Positions 37,430 to 50,429 of a stretch of 64,000 nucleotides of DNA are shown here, piece after piece. Made by a program: the position numbers and the translations under genes. The DNA lies in assembly GCF_000764305.2 (NCBI RefSeq), contig NW_025939085.1, positions 124,001-188,000 on the forward strand. Reading direction: 5' to 3'. This stretch comes from Hyalella azteca. Taxonomy: Eukaryota > Arthropoda > Malacostraca > Amphipoda > Hyalellidae. Under the pieces are notes generated by a model. That model ran no database searches, had not been told where the DNA came from, and saw only the letters and a list, made by a program, of their open reading frames with translations. How positions within the stretch are numbered: the first letter of the stretch is position 1; every line of letters starts with the position of its first letter.

Positions 37430-37880
37430 AAGGCAATAATAATTATACAATAACATTTTGTGTGTGCTGCAAAATGCAATAAGAATATTGTAATTATCAT
37501 TTATAATATAGCATATGTTATAATAAATATTCTCGCTAAAAGCAACAATAATTACGTAACAACAGTTTGCGTGCTGCAAACTGAAATGAAAATATTGTAA
37601 TTATCATTCATAATATAGCATATGTTATAGTAGTTATTCCTGCTAAAAGTAATAATAATCACATAAAAACAGTGCGCATGCTGCAAAATTTAATACGATT
37701 ATTGTAACTAATTATTTATAATATAGCATATGTTGTAATAGATATTCCTACTAAAAGCTATAATAATCACAAAACAACAGTTCGCGTGTTGCATCAATGA
37801 AAATATTTTAATTATTATTTATTTTATAAAAATTATCCATGCCAAAAGCAACATTAATTACGTAACATTATCTCGCGTGA
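37430..37880. repeat. 107-bp satellite-like tandem array, about 4 copies
   Basis: The GTGCTGCAAA box recurs with GCTGC at 37466, 37573 and 37680, and as GTTGC at 37788, so the period is 107-108. Other conserved boxes are ATATTGTAATTATCATT, TATAATATAGCATATGTT and CTAAAAGCAACAATAATTAC. The last copy is the most diverged and lacks the ATATAGCATATG box. Confidence 0.9.
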
Positions 37881-37970
37881 CAGTTTCGTACGCATGTAAC
37901 GTTGGGGGCGACACGCGTGGCTGATAGGCTTGCGGCGTATAGAAGCGTCTGGCGCCAGCCTCGGCAGATA

Positions 37971-38097
37971 GCAAATAGAGCCGTATAGTTATATAGCAAA
38001 TAGAGCCGTATAGTTATATAGCAAATAGAGCCGTATAGTTAAATAGCAAATAGAGCCGTATAGTTATATAGCAAATAGAGCCGTATAGTTATATAGC
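37971..38097. repeat. 25-bp minisatellite, about 5 copies
   Basis: GCAAATAGAGCCGTATAGTT followed by ATATA repeats at 25-base spacing from 37971. One copy has AAATA in place of ATATA. Confidence 0.93.
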
Positions 38098-38184
38098 CTC
38101 GCTAATCATTGTGTTGTGTAGTATCGCTGTATTAATAAATTCAACTCGTTGTAACTTTGGGCCTTTGTGTATGGGTCAATTAGA

Positions 38185-38315
38185 GGTAATACATGGATAG
38201 TAGTATAAAGTACGATTTGATGCAATGCATGGCTGTATAGTGAAATAGGCAACAATTATAGCGGCAATACATGGCTAGTGATATACACTACAATAAGATG
38301 CGATGCATGGCTAGT
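38185..38315. repeat. Degenerate CATGGCTAGTGATA repeat
   Basis: GCAATGCATGGCT, GCAATACATGGCTAGTGATA and GCGATGCATGGCTAGTGATA recur at irregular spacing. This is a decayed tandem repeat with a unit of roughly 25-55 bases. Confidence 0.55.
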
Positions 38316-38604
38316 GATAGAATTTAATTAGCTTTTTTGAGAGAATCAGTGCATAAATAAAATATATTGTATTTCACACTGACTTATAGAGCTGAAATTA
38401 TTTGATGGCTGTCAGCTTGACATGTTCATTCTTCATGAACACTGAAATGCTTCCTTATCCCAAAATGTTGTGTAATGTGTAATTGATAGTTTTTTGGTCT
38501 GGCGACCGAAAATCCCACAGGTTCCCATATTACGACGAAAGATTTGTCAAGTACCGCTTAAAATGTTCCCTTATAAAATGAAAAATCTCGCGACACTTAA
38601 AGAA

Positions 38605-38790
38605 ATCTTTACAATATTTGCTATTTTTAGTGCATTTTCTCATCTATGGAAAAAAGGCACTATTGTGCTCGTCATGTCCGTCCGTCCGTCTGACTGTCTG
38701 TCTGGCCGTAACTTCACGTTTTCGTCGACGTGGAAATGCGCTCTCTGTCACTCACTGCAGTGAGTACTGAGTTATATTTTTTATGTAAAT
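38605..38790 (+). repeat. Interspersed repeat, reverse-oriented relative of 18369-18771
   Basis: GCATTTTCTCAT, a GGCACTATTGTGCTCGTCATG block, a GTCC/GTCT tetranucleotide run (38675-38705), AACTTCACGTTTTCGTCGAC, CTCACTGCAGTGAGTACTGA and TTATATTTTTTATG match the other copy on the opposite strand. GCAGTGAGT/ACTCACTGC forms a small palindrome here that the other copy lacks. Confidence 0.75.
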
Positions 38791-39044
38791 GTGAACATAA
38801 ACCGCACTTATATAGAGGAACCTGAAAAAAATTCATACTCAAACCTCATTAGCAGAAACTGCTTGTTTGCTCGTCTAGCACGACACTTCAGTCAAAAGAA
38901 CGTGGCGAGCGAAATAATGTCTATACACATTACAGCCAACACAATAGTTTAGAAGACATTCATAGCCCGTGATTCGTAAAAAAAAACATATTGTGTGATA
39001 ATAATTTAATATTAATTTTAAAATTCTCAAAATCTTTGGTGAAA

Positions 39045-39165
39045 TTTTTAGTAATATACTAATTTAAAAATTTCGACGCCATGCTGGCATATACCAATTT
39101 AAAAGATTCAGCGCCATATGGTGGCATATAATAATTTAAAGGATTTGGTGCCATTTCTTACTTAA
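39045..39165. repeat. Degenerate 42-bp tandem repeat, 3 copies
   Basis: AATTTAAAAATTTCGACGCC, AATTTAAAAGATTCAGCGCC and AATTTAAAGGATTTGGTGCC each precede an AT-GGCATATA-like stretch, at about 42-44-base spacing. Confidence 0.75.
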
Positions 39166-39169
39166 TCGT

Positions 39170-41325
39170 AGACCGTTAAGAAACATGCAAACAATTGCGA
39201 ACGATTAAAAAATTATGATGACCGCACTCTTTACATCGCACATAAAGTAGCCGTGTCTGGAGATTGCAGTTGACCATTGATGGTGCAGCGTATAACTCAC
39301 GATTGTCATGGCTGCGCGCGTATATACGCAAGAGCGCTCGGTGTAGAGACGACGTACGAAGGCCGATGCTGGCGCCAGCGAGGATTGCGTATATACAGCG
39401 CTAAGTTGTCGGCATTCTTGGCATGTGCATGTGGGTGCTGCTAAAAAATGCTAACTGCTCTTGATGAAGCTCTGTGTGCTTGCAACGCTCTGTAATTAAA
39501 ACTTACACGGAAAAATGTTCTTCACAATATTTACTATATTTTACGTAGAGATCGAGACCAAGTTTAGCTAGCGTATATGTAGGCGTTATGAGAAGTTTCG
39601 TAATTATTTTTACTATTGTTGAGTTTCAAATTCTATTAAGATTCAAATTCGAGCAATAAATCGTAGAGCTAAGGTATCCTCAAAATTATCGGCAGGATTT
39701 GAGAACTGAATGAAATTCGTTAATGAACTTACATGCTTTATTTTTCATGTTATGTGAGTAAGATGTAATTACAGATTCCTCGAGAATGAAATGGTTTCAA
39801 ACGGTGATTCCTGGCATTGTAGTAAATTGTGACGAGTCAGTTTAGTCATTAAATTATGGGTGTTGTTAATAGTTGGATAAATAAATCACCCTAAGAAATT
39901 TTTCCTTTAGGGAAAGGGAGCGTAATACTATTGTCTCGGACACCTGCGTTATGAGACATGTAGAAACCATTGCAAAAACTTGAAGCGTAACAGATTGCGA
40001 GTTTTTAAATTCGAGCCGCACTTCCAGAAGCAGCAGCAGCATTTACTGAAATTTCCGAGATTATAACTACGTTCCTGGGCGTTTGATCACACATGCAAGA
40101 ATCGTTTTCCAAATGGTACTTTGATTCTATTATAAATTATAGACTATTTCCTTCTATTTTGGATGATTAATATCAAACTTGCAGTTGTTGCAATTATAAA
40201 AGTGAACAGGTATTTCATTATTCACTTAGATTTCCAATCTTCATTTTGTTTTTCATTGAGCTGTTTAATAGGATCTACTAGATGAAATAAGAAACATATA
40301 CGAACTCGTTGCAAGTATAATGTCTTTATATTTTGCAAGTATAATAGCAGCGATGCTCCTAATGAGCAGTTATGAGTTTAACTAACGTAGTCCAGTCGTA
40401 TAAGCCTTAGTCAAAAAGTTTTACGTTATCTTGAGTAGTTTTTTTAAGATGTAATCGTCTACGGATAGAGATTGCAGTTGAAAGATCCTCGAATTAGAGC
40501 AGTTCACCTCACTCCGTATGAAATTATCTTATCCAGTGATCTACCGTCTTGCTGACGGTAGTGAGAGATTTTTATTTATTCCAATAGTGAGAGGCTTTTA
40601 TCACCCCGCTGTGCTGAAGGGGATTGCAGTTCTCGGGATCACATTGTGTGCGCGGAACATCTGTTTCCGAGTCTAACCCCCCCCCCCCAGGGCCAACCCT
40701 CCCCTCCCCTACCATCATGGGGCCATCCCTCCCCTCCCCTAACATAAGTGGGCACTTGCATGAACAGCTAATTGCCATGCCCTGTGCATTTAAACTTTGG
40801 GTTTCAGTAAATTGCAGTAGTATATTTTCTTAGAATGAGAGTTATATTTTAACGTCTAAAAGGTTTCACTCGTAGGAGAAATACAAAATCCAATTAGATG
40901 ATACACTTATGACAGCTCCAGAGATAGCATAACGTTTCTAAATTAGTGCAATACTTGAAAACTTTAACACTTTACGCTGGAAATAAAAATAAAAAATCTT
41001 TAAGTTCCTTACAAACTGACACACAAACTGCCTTATCTGAATTTCCTTGCGATGTTATCGTGGGAAATGATAGGTGAGCTTCCAGAATTATCCTCCCCCC
41101 TTCCACCCCCTCCCCCCACCCCGGGAAACGGCCTGGGGAGCCCCCCTCCCTTTTTCCTGCCCAACGCAACACTTCTTGTCTGCCTACAGCGCCCGTCAAC
41201 TAAACTAGTACTGCAACCCAGCCAGGAGCTGCCGCTACATAGAGTTAACTTTAATTAAAATTTAATATAATATATGAAATATCAATCATAAATGATATTA
41301 TACAAATCAAATACAAATGAAGATG
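39170..41325. other. No supported gene; homopyrimidine patches
   Basis: A 12-C run occupies 40677-40688 and is followed by CCCTCCCCTCCCCT repeats to 40740. A second C-rich patch lies at 41090-41160. Proline-rich frames there are compositional. I see nothing else. Confidence 0.45.
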
Positions 41326-41372
41326 AAAATAATACTAATGATAATACTACTAGCACTACTACTATTACTACT

Positions 41373-41412
<40 letters not shown>
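41326..41412. repeat. (AAT)n / (ACT)n microsatellite
   Basis: Trinucleotide runs progress from AAT/GAT through ACT to an uninterrupted (AAT)n of about 13 units. Confidence 0.95.
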
Positions 41413-41413
<1 letters not shown>

Positions 41414-41415
41414 AT

Positions 41416-44063
41416 ATTAAAATTCAATTAATATCATGCATTCAGTTTTGAATTGGTTAAATTAAGAATCTTGGTAAACGTTCCTACAACTGGTAATCCA
41501 GTTCACTGGTTATTTCTACTTTTGTCGGAGAACCACTGGTACTCCGACACTGCTGAGATATCAGACAATATTTCAAATTGGATAAAAATTAACTGCATAT
41601 AAAATAATCGTGTCATCGTCCGTGAGAAGGTCAGGTTGTCTCTACCGGTGTTTTTGTGTGACTGTTGAAGGACAATACAGCGAAATAATAACCTTTTGTG
41701 ATGACCGCAGGACAAAAATAAAGTGAGCTTGAAAGTGACATCACTAATCGTGCTTGCAGAGAACACAGAATTTATTTTTAATGCTCGTTGGTTGTGCACG
41801 TGATGTTTAAGTATCTTGTTTGGTTTTTAGAGCTCTATGAAAAGTTCAATAATTTAATGAGCGGTTCAGAGATACGCCTCATGCAGCAGCGAAGTCTCCA
41901 CCATGACAACAAGACGCAACAAATTCCAGTCTCACCTTGAAAATTTGCTCGGATAGAATCAAGCAAAAAGTCTTGCAAAGGTTTGGCAGGAAATAGGCAC
42001 GACTTCCTTGATCGTGATCACCAACGTTGACGAACTCTTTGTTTCCAATTGCCGGGCAATTACGAACTCTGTTTAGCAACGAATGCTCGATCCACGCGCG
42101 CATTGTTTATGTTGTTTGCTGTGAGTACAGCGAAGAGTCGCAAGCAGATTCAATCTAAAGGGAATTTTCACTGGAAGGTTTAGTTGGTCTCTAGCTTTAC
42201 TGTTATTTGCATTCAAAACTGGTCGGAATGAGGAAAAAGATGGCATGGCCGTGTATAGACTGTACGTGTGGCTACTTTTGTGGGAGCGTAGGGTATTATA
42301 AATGCATGGTATTATCTAAAATACATGAATTGTTTTAAAGTGAAAAGAATATCAAGTTAAAGAGCCTATTACAGATGATAGATGGTTACAGCACCATTGA
42401 AGTGAATGAAATCAACATTATAAACAAACCAACGAGCTATATATAGGCTACACGTGACCTTCGAAATTCTGAGTAATCCATTATTTTTCTTCACACTGAT
42501 ATATTGTTCAACTGTAAAATTTATTATACATTAAAGTTTAAAATGAATATTAGAAAAATATCAATCATTCTACTAATCGTTAAAAATAATTCTCGAAACA
42601 TATATTTTCTAGCTTGATTAGCTGTATAAGCACGAACAATCGCATGATTTCACAATCTACATGATGGTTGCAATCGGGAGTTATTGGCTCGAGTTGTAAA
42701 AGAAATTATCATAAATTATTATGTATTCCTTAGTGAACAATATTCAATTAGCATTTGCATTACTCGTCAACACATACATTTTTCATTTCCTGTTCATTGT
42801 TTCATATAGACTGGAACATATTTATTCATTCACGTTCGCCGTGCGCATTTTCATTCACGATTATATTAGATGTTTCAAGCTGCCTCATACTTCAATGGAA
42901 AGTAAAGCTCGTGTTAAAATTTGATGTAGCTTCAAAGCTTACTCAGTGATTAAAAATAGAAGGAACATGGATTGTCCCTTTTAATATAATTACTTTCAAG
43001 TATTCACTTCGAAATTTAAAGTTTGTTTGTGTTTTTATGTGTGTTTGAAGCCTTACACTTCAAATTCAAAGAAGTTATTGATTGTGTTATCTATCCGTAG
43101 CTACGTTGCTGTCTGTGGGCTTATTTTCATAATAGAATAACTAAAATAGTAAAGCCTAAACGAGTCTCCATTGTCAATTAAATGAAATTGTCATTTACAC
43201 CAAACGAAACCATCAAATTGAAAAGAAATATGATATTACTCGTACACCATAATCAACTTGGGCTTTTCAGGACACGTTTTAGCTGCTGAACATTGTTGAT
43301 GTTATAAATATTGCGCAAATACTTCTCATAAATTCTCAGAAATCCAGTCAATTGAATGGCATGTTGATACTGATAAAAGCACTGCTTTGAACGACCTCGG
43401 AGCTTCAGACACATAAATTCTCAATATTTCTCGCTTGTGTAGCCTCGTATACGCTGTGTCTGGAATGCTAGCCTCATCATAGCTGACCGCGGTGCAGGGT
43501 ACAATCATGTCTAATTACCAACTCCGCACCCAACGTATAAATTCATCCGATAAAGTCAGGTACTGAGCATTGACTCAAGATTTACGTGACACACTGTAAA
43601 AGCTTGGTAGTATGGACAACATCAGTTTGTATAAAAGATGCCAAGATAAAAACATGGAGTCCTTCTGATTTTTGGAAGAAATATCAACTAGAATGAGAAG
43701 TGCATGAAAGAAAAACGCGTTGTCGGCATTTAAACAAAAAATTCAAACAGAATCTCAATAAATCAACTGGTAATGAGGGATTAAAAAATGAAAATACTGT
43801 ATATAAGGTGAATACCATACAAATTTCAAAAAAGGATAAGAAACAACTCAGATAATCTTCAAATGACGTTATAGTGTTATTTACTGCGTACTATACGCCA
43901 CCACCACGTTAGATCAAAGATATGCCGCAGAATAATCACGATTCAGCCGCTTGTACTATGCTACGACATTCATAAATATACCACAATATACACGTGCAAT
44001 ATGAATATTTAGAAATAGTACATCAGTACAAAACATGAACTGCAAGACAGAGCGTCCCTCTAT
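41416..44063. other. No supported gene
   Basis: Frames at 41503-41799 and 41879-42103 (minus) are 98 and 74 codons, with no domain that I recognise. No tandem array was seen. Confidence 0.4.
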
Positions 44064-44360
44064 GTATGTATGTACTGCAGTATGTATGTACTGCAGTATG
44101 TATGTACTGCAGTATGTATGTACTGCAGTATGTATGTACTGCAGTATGTATGTACTGCAGTATGCATGTGCTGCAGTATGTATGTACTGCAGTATGTATG
44201 TACTGCAGTATGTATGTACTGCAGTACGTATGTGCTGCAGTATGTATGTACTGCAGTATGTATGTACTGCAGTATGTATGTACTGCAGCATGTATGTACT
44301 GCAGTATGTATGTACTGCAGTATGTATGTACTGCAGTATGTATGTACTGCAGTTTGTATG
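44064..44360. repeat. 16-bp minisatellite, about 18 copies
   Basis: The unit is TATGTATGTACTGCAG, with scattered C/T substitutions. It contains no stop codon in most frames on either strand. Because 16 is not divisible by three, the translation cycles through all registers, producing several overlapping frames of more than 100 codons on both strands. None is likely to be a gene. Confidence 0.96.
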
Positions 44361-44814
44361 TACCTCAGGTGTGCATCGCGACATCTGTACTTCGCGCACA
44401 AATGATAGTTGGAAATCTCACCGACGCAATCCATCTGTCGCACCCGTGCCGCCATCCTGCAGCTGAGATGCGTTTGCAACTACTATTCTCCCGCCACTGC
44501 AATCACCTACGCAATTGTTAAAATTTGCAATAGTTTGGACGCTTTTAAACAGAAGTCAGACTAATTTCTTCAACTAATTTGTCTTAGGAAGGCTGCATAA
44601 CCTTCAGGACGGCTGTTCTCGTAGAAACAAAAACTACAGAACTTGGCGCTAATTCTACCTTCTAATGGACGTGCAAAGTCAAATAAAAAACTAAATGAGA
44701 CAGCCGGCACGTGTTCCATCCATATAGGTATATTTTTTCAAATGAGAACGTTTCAGCAATTGAGAGAGGCACGAATTTCATTTTTGCACGCAGCAGTTGG
44801 CAGACGATAGGTTA

Positions 44815-44880
44815 TAATGGGCGTATAAAAGGGGCATATTATGGGACGGGCTTGTGCCTCCGTAGTCACCGGTAATTATT
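44815..44880 (+). promoter_or_regulatory. Possible TATA-type core promoter
   Basis: GCGTATAAAAGGGGC at 44821-44835 is a strong TATA box with G/C flanks. No recognisable gene follows. A second TATA-like word (TATATAAGAG) lies at 44984. Chance occurrence in AT-rich DNA is the main alternative. Confidence 0.25.
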
Positions 44881-47800
44881 ATACCCATAACAGGTATTTT
44901 TCGCAGGGCTTCTTGTATCTCGCGTATGCTTGATGGACGACCATTAATAGTTATGGGGATATAATTGACCGAACGACCGTCGATATATAAGAGACCGCCG
45001 ACGATTAATGAGTTGCATTTTATACTGAAATTTATCTGGCAAAACTTGGGATTAATATACCTTGAACTAAAATTGTCTGGAATTAATTCCTTAATTAGAT
45101 AATAAGATATAGCGATTGTTGAATTAATCGCGTCATTTGTAAAAAAACATGATCAGATATGGGCGAAGCGTGCCCTAATTAGTTATTAGCCATGAAACTC
45201 TGTGAACAATCAGGGTAAAAAATTATACCCAACTTACTTTCTATGTGACACTGCATAAAGAATTAAATAAATTTAAATTAGAGTCTTAAATACAAGATAG
45301 TTCATGTTTTCTGTTGGCCGTACTTCTTTAATAGTCTCCGACGACACTCCTCCGAACCACGTCGTAGGCTGTCAAAAGATTCACATGCACAATACAAATG
45401 AATCTTAACAACTTAGCGTCATTATTAACACATATTTTCTGAATTTACTCACAACTCAATTATTAGACAGCTCATTAATAAATACTTACAACAAATTTTG
45501 ACTTGTATTGAAATAGGTGACTTACGCATTCAATGTTCAGTAACAATAAGAAGCATACAATAAAGTATAAGCATACATTTCAACGCCCACAAATAGACTT
45601 GCATTAAATTCTAAATAAAAAAATCGCACTTTCTTCGTAATTTCTACGGCCGGGCTTAATTGTGTCGCTTGCCCTGTCGCAGTCCAGGTACACTTGAGCT
45701 CACCTGTCAGCTTCCGGCGTGTACACCTGTTAAAGCTACGCGCATCTCCTTCTTGATCGGTCAAGTGTATAATAAGGTAGGAGATAATTAAAATATAATT
45801 AGAAAAAGTAGAAAATTTATATCTTATACTACGTATATCCCTAAAGATACGACACCGAGTTGACAACCCAGGAGTCAGCTTGCATGAAGGTTCGAAAATA
45901 GCACTACTTGATCTATAAAAATAGTTATTTAGGTCACTCGCGCTTGTTAGATTCCTAGATGAATGGAATCACTCATTTCAAATGTAAAATGAGTAATGCA
46001 TTGCAGTAACTGATGTCAAAATATTACTTCATAGCTTTTGTATTTTATATTTAGTTATTATTTCATGGGACATTCTTTTTGCCTTGCAGGCGTAAAAGAA
46101 ATCTTTATTTTTAATAAAAAAAGTTGAGAACTTTTTTCTTTTTTTTTTTTGCTAAAAATCAACAATCTTTGCTTTGCTACCGTAAAGCTTGGTAATTTTC
46201 ATGCAGTGGTTTTACAATATTCTTATTTTAACAAACCAGATAAGTGGTCTTTTGAAAAACAGCAACAGAAATTTTTTTACTATGAGGTTTGAAAGCAATT
46301 TTTTTCTGCGGTTGTTGCGCTTGATCATTTCCTGCGCATGCGATAGTTTGGCAACTTCCGGGCATGACTTCAAATTATAGGTGATGGCCCGCCGAACTCA
46401 AACGCGGGTCCGGGAATAAATGTTTGGGTCCGGGAAAAGGAGACCGTCAAGACGATACGAAAGACTTACTTGGAATTCAAATTTGAAATTTTGAGGTTCA
46501 CGAGGTGCAAAAACATTAATAACAAACAGTAACCAATACAAGAAACTTTCATGAACATTCATGCCTGGTAAATTTTGATTATATTTAAGAAAAATTTCAG
46601 AAAAATTGGAATAAAATAAAAATAAAAATATCAGTTCACGACGAAATAATAGTAATGGATTCAATGTGTTAATCAATACATGTCAGCTAACTGGATTAAT
46701 CTGCCAGTTTCAAGCCATGCACATACGAACGATACGTAGCCGAGTCTGTGCACAATCATTTCCTCAAGGTACGCATAAAAAAAGAAGTAAGCCTGAGGCG
46801 CTCAGGTTGAAAAGCTTGGGCAAAAATCGTCCCGGTGTTCTGTGCAGAAGTCGAGGTTTACGTTGACCACCTGCTGTCTCATTAGCCGCTCGGCCACGAG
46901 ACCTTATATTCCTGCCGGAAACTTTTGCAAAGATACTCGTGTAATCTCTTAGATATATAGGTATTCATGCACCTGATAAACAATTCAGGTGAAAAAGATG
47001 TGTAGTAAAGCATGGTTAAATGCAGTTTCTTTGAGAGCACGGCTTAGCCCATCAATTTATATAGGTGGAAGTATATCGATCTTTCATACATTCTGTAGAC
47101 GAACTTGTATAATAAAAAATGCAACGAATCAGTTAAAATAATGTAGTTACTTTTATCATTTTACTGGCAGCTGTTTCATTGAAGGACTACGGTATAGAAG
47201 TAGGGTACAAAAATTTATAAAATTTCTTTATTATTTTTTTTTCTTAAGTCAACTTTCCACATGAGCTCCAGATAAGCTTTAGAAATACAAAAAAAATTTA
47301 CTTTGCTCCGAAAAAAATAAAATGATACTCTCTGTGTGAAACAAAAAAAATCTTGAAATTATCGGTTTTTATATCTAATATATTTGATTTCGATGAAAAA
47401 TCTACAAAAATCCGCATGGTCTTCTAATGTCTCAATAATTTCGATCAGTACAGCGACGTCTTATTTTATCACAATTTCTCCTATACCAATTGAGTCTAGA
47501 GTACGACAGAAACGTTACTATATACTCTATTAACACGAATTTTCCAGTCATTAAGCTGTTCTTTCATTCAAAAATAAATGTAGTAAGTATAAAATAAGTC
47601 ATCTGCTGACGAAACTACATGTATTTCTGAAAATATGTCTTGACAGTTACCATTTTCCATAAATTTTATATTGATCATTGTGATCAATCCAAATTTTAGA
47701 TTGATCATTTGTTTCGTACATGCGGCGGATAAACCACAAGGGCACTGCAAGCCATGATTCACGAATATTTATAAGAAATTGGTACAGCGTTCTCAATGAG

Positions 47801-50299
47801 AACTAAATATATCTTAGAGTTTTGAGCAACTAAAATATCGATTGGAAATATATTCCAAAATTTTTGTCCACATTGGACGTTTGTGTTAAATTAAGCTTTT
47901 GAAATATCGTATACTGCAATGTTTTATGACCACTGAAATGGAAGCGATTCGTTTGAAAGAGAAAAATTGTTTCATCAGTTATGAATTGAAAAAAATATGT
48001 CAGTAAATAAAGACATGGCTTTAAGCCGGACATGAAGATAAGGAAGCATGTTACTAACGCACGCTCAGATAGCCGTAATGGTTAAGCTGATAGAACGAAC
48101 TATCACTCTCCCGCCGACAAAAATGGAAGATATATTATTTACAATGGTGCTGTAGGAAACTCATTTCAAAAAATAAATTAGCCGGATTTTCCCACTAAAA
48201 ATATTTAAACGGGGCGCAAAAAGTCATATAAATGACTTTGTAGAGAAATAATTTGTTAATACTTTTTTTTGCGTTTGCTTTAGCGGAAAGAATAAGAAAT
48301 GCGATTAATTGTCTAATTCAAAGTAACATTTTTTTTATTCTGCATCATTCAATTTAACAAGAAAGACTCCAAAGTATAACAAATAAAATTTTAAAGTTAA
48401 TTCAGGCATATTTTGTGTCGCCACCTATTGATTATTCGTGTATAAACTGACAAAGTTATTTGACTTTCAAGCAAGCATACATTTCAATATGATGCCAAAC
48501 TTTTGAAAACTAAATCGACCGCGAAAATTTTTTCTTGTTCCCAAAATAAAATTTATCACCCAATATTTTCAATTTTAATTTAGGGAGTATATTATATAAA
48601 AATTTTGCGGCTGTCCTACAAGGTTAAACGTCCCGGCCAGCATTTAATTATAAGCTGGAGCACGAAAAAGTGAGTATAGTGCATCGCTTGTGATAAGTTT
48701 GAAGATATTTCTCACGAGGGATTTCCCAGAAGCTGGGCCAAGCAATCGCCCATAGGATGTCGTTAGAGCAGAACACGAGCGCTGCTGCTGCCCCCGAGGT
48801 CACATTTGATATGCAAACCTGTATTTGTATTCACAAGTAGAACAAAATACAGTAAATTTTACTCCCATTCATTTTTATGAATGAAACTGAAATTGTAAAA
48901 TACTTTGACCGTAGATATTTTAACGGGCATTTCAACTAGCTTGTAAATAATAAGAAGCACCACAATTCAACTTGCCATATAGATAGGTATATCTTAAAAC
49001 CATATATTGTCATTGAGATAGATTTATCTTATAAACGATTAAAAACAATACAATAGTTTTTAATACATTCCCCTCTATTCCCGTTCATACATCGGTAATT
49101 TCGAAGACAACATTACCGTAATCTTTTCTCTAGTTAGGGCTGTCAAAAACCCTGTATAGTTATGGTGTACTTTCAAGATCGTCTATGTATAGTAGGTCAG
49201 GATTATCTGCACACCACTAGCGCATGATTGTCGAATCCGTACTTATAATTAATTTTCACCAGTAATTAATGTACTTAGCGGCATCAAGCACAATTAAGTA
49301 CGGTGACGTAAGTAAATTGTTTTAATGCTACTGCTTAACAAATATAGACGTGCAATATTTTGCAGACGTGGTAATTTTGGGCTTGCCGACTCTACAAATG
49401 TCTTTAAACCCTACAGATTCTTACAATCAAATGTTTTCTGTACTCATTTTACAACAATTCGCATGAATGTTAATTATTTCATTGATATCTTTTAAATAAA
49501 AAGATGAGCGAGCAAACACGAAATAATTCGACCTATTCACAAGACGAAAAAAGTCTATTAGCGAAAAACTCGAAAAAAACGTAAATTGATTAAAAATACT
49601 AAGCAAAAAACACTCAACAGTCAAGTAGACGGCCATTTTGTAAAGTGAAAATGCCCCATTCTCTTGACCTTATTAGAAAAACCTTGTGATCGTGATTGGT
49701 AGCCTTTTTTCTATGGGTTCCTCTGATGTCTTCTAGCAGTCGAGGTAGCAACAGAGGAGTCTGCCGTAGACAAGGATGGAAGCTTTCTATTCCCTCGTAG
49801 CCTTGAGCTGGCCACTCTTTTATAATTACTAAAAACCAATTAACAACAGAATTTCAAAATAAATCTATGAAGGTAGATTTTAAAATCAGACTAAAAAAAT
49901 CCGTGTCTCATTCATATGTACCGTCATTGTAGATAATATTTTTCAGTAACATTTGAATAATGTGGCTATTACTAACTATATAAGCACGTTTAAATGGGTA
50001 TTTGCCTTCCATCCACAGGATGATCATATGGGCAAGGAGGTTGTTGCGAAAATAAATTCCGGATTGAACAAGGAAATCGCTTCGTAGAATTTTCAGGTGA
50101 CTATTACAATATATCGCAATTTTAAAGTAAATATAATTCATCACTATTCCTTACTGAAGATAAAATGTGGCAAATAGAGCCGGCCTATATAGTCAGCTTA
50201 CTTTAGGTCAGCATTGACTTTAACTCTGCTTGAGATGCTATTTAGTGAAATTACTTATTAACACGTAAATTGGTGTTTATATAACAACCATTATTACCT
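44881..50299. other. Long AT-rich stretch without a supported gene
   Basis: The only notable points are a T-rich run at 46132-46150 and a tRNA-head-like string at 48066-48090. The longest frame (45537-45866, minus, 109 codons) has no recognisable domain. I see no tandem array. Confidence 0.4.
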
Positions 50300-50347
50300 G
50301 ACTACGAGACACCAGTAATGTATGTTACTGATGTCTCGATCGTAGTC
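50300..50347. repeat. Imperfect inverted repeat
   Basis: GACTACGAGACACCAGTAA (from 50300) and the complement-matching TTACTGATGTCTCGATCGTAGTC region (ending 50347) pair with one mismatch and a four-base bulge around a six-base loop. Confidence 0.8.
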
Positions 50348-50395
50348 AATACGTACAAAATAATAATATGTACTGTATGTTACATCCATATTCTT

Positions 50396-50429
50396 GTACA
50401 ATATGTATGTACGTACATACATATTGTAC
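50396..50429. repeat. Perfect 34-bp palindrome
   Basis: GTACAATATGTATGTAC is followed immediately by its exact reverse complement GTACATACATATTGTAC, with no spacer. Related words (TACGTATGTACGTA, ACATACATATTGTAC) continue to about 50480. Confidence 0.95.

Noticed and set aside
48060..48130. tRNA- or SINE-head-like string (GATAGCCGTAATGGTTAAGC)
   Set aside because: It resembles an A box, but no B box of GGTTCGANNCC type follows at the right distance and no cloverleaf closes.
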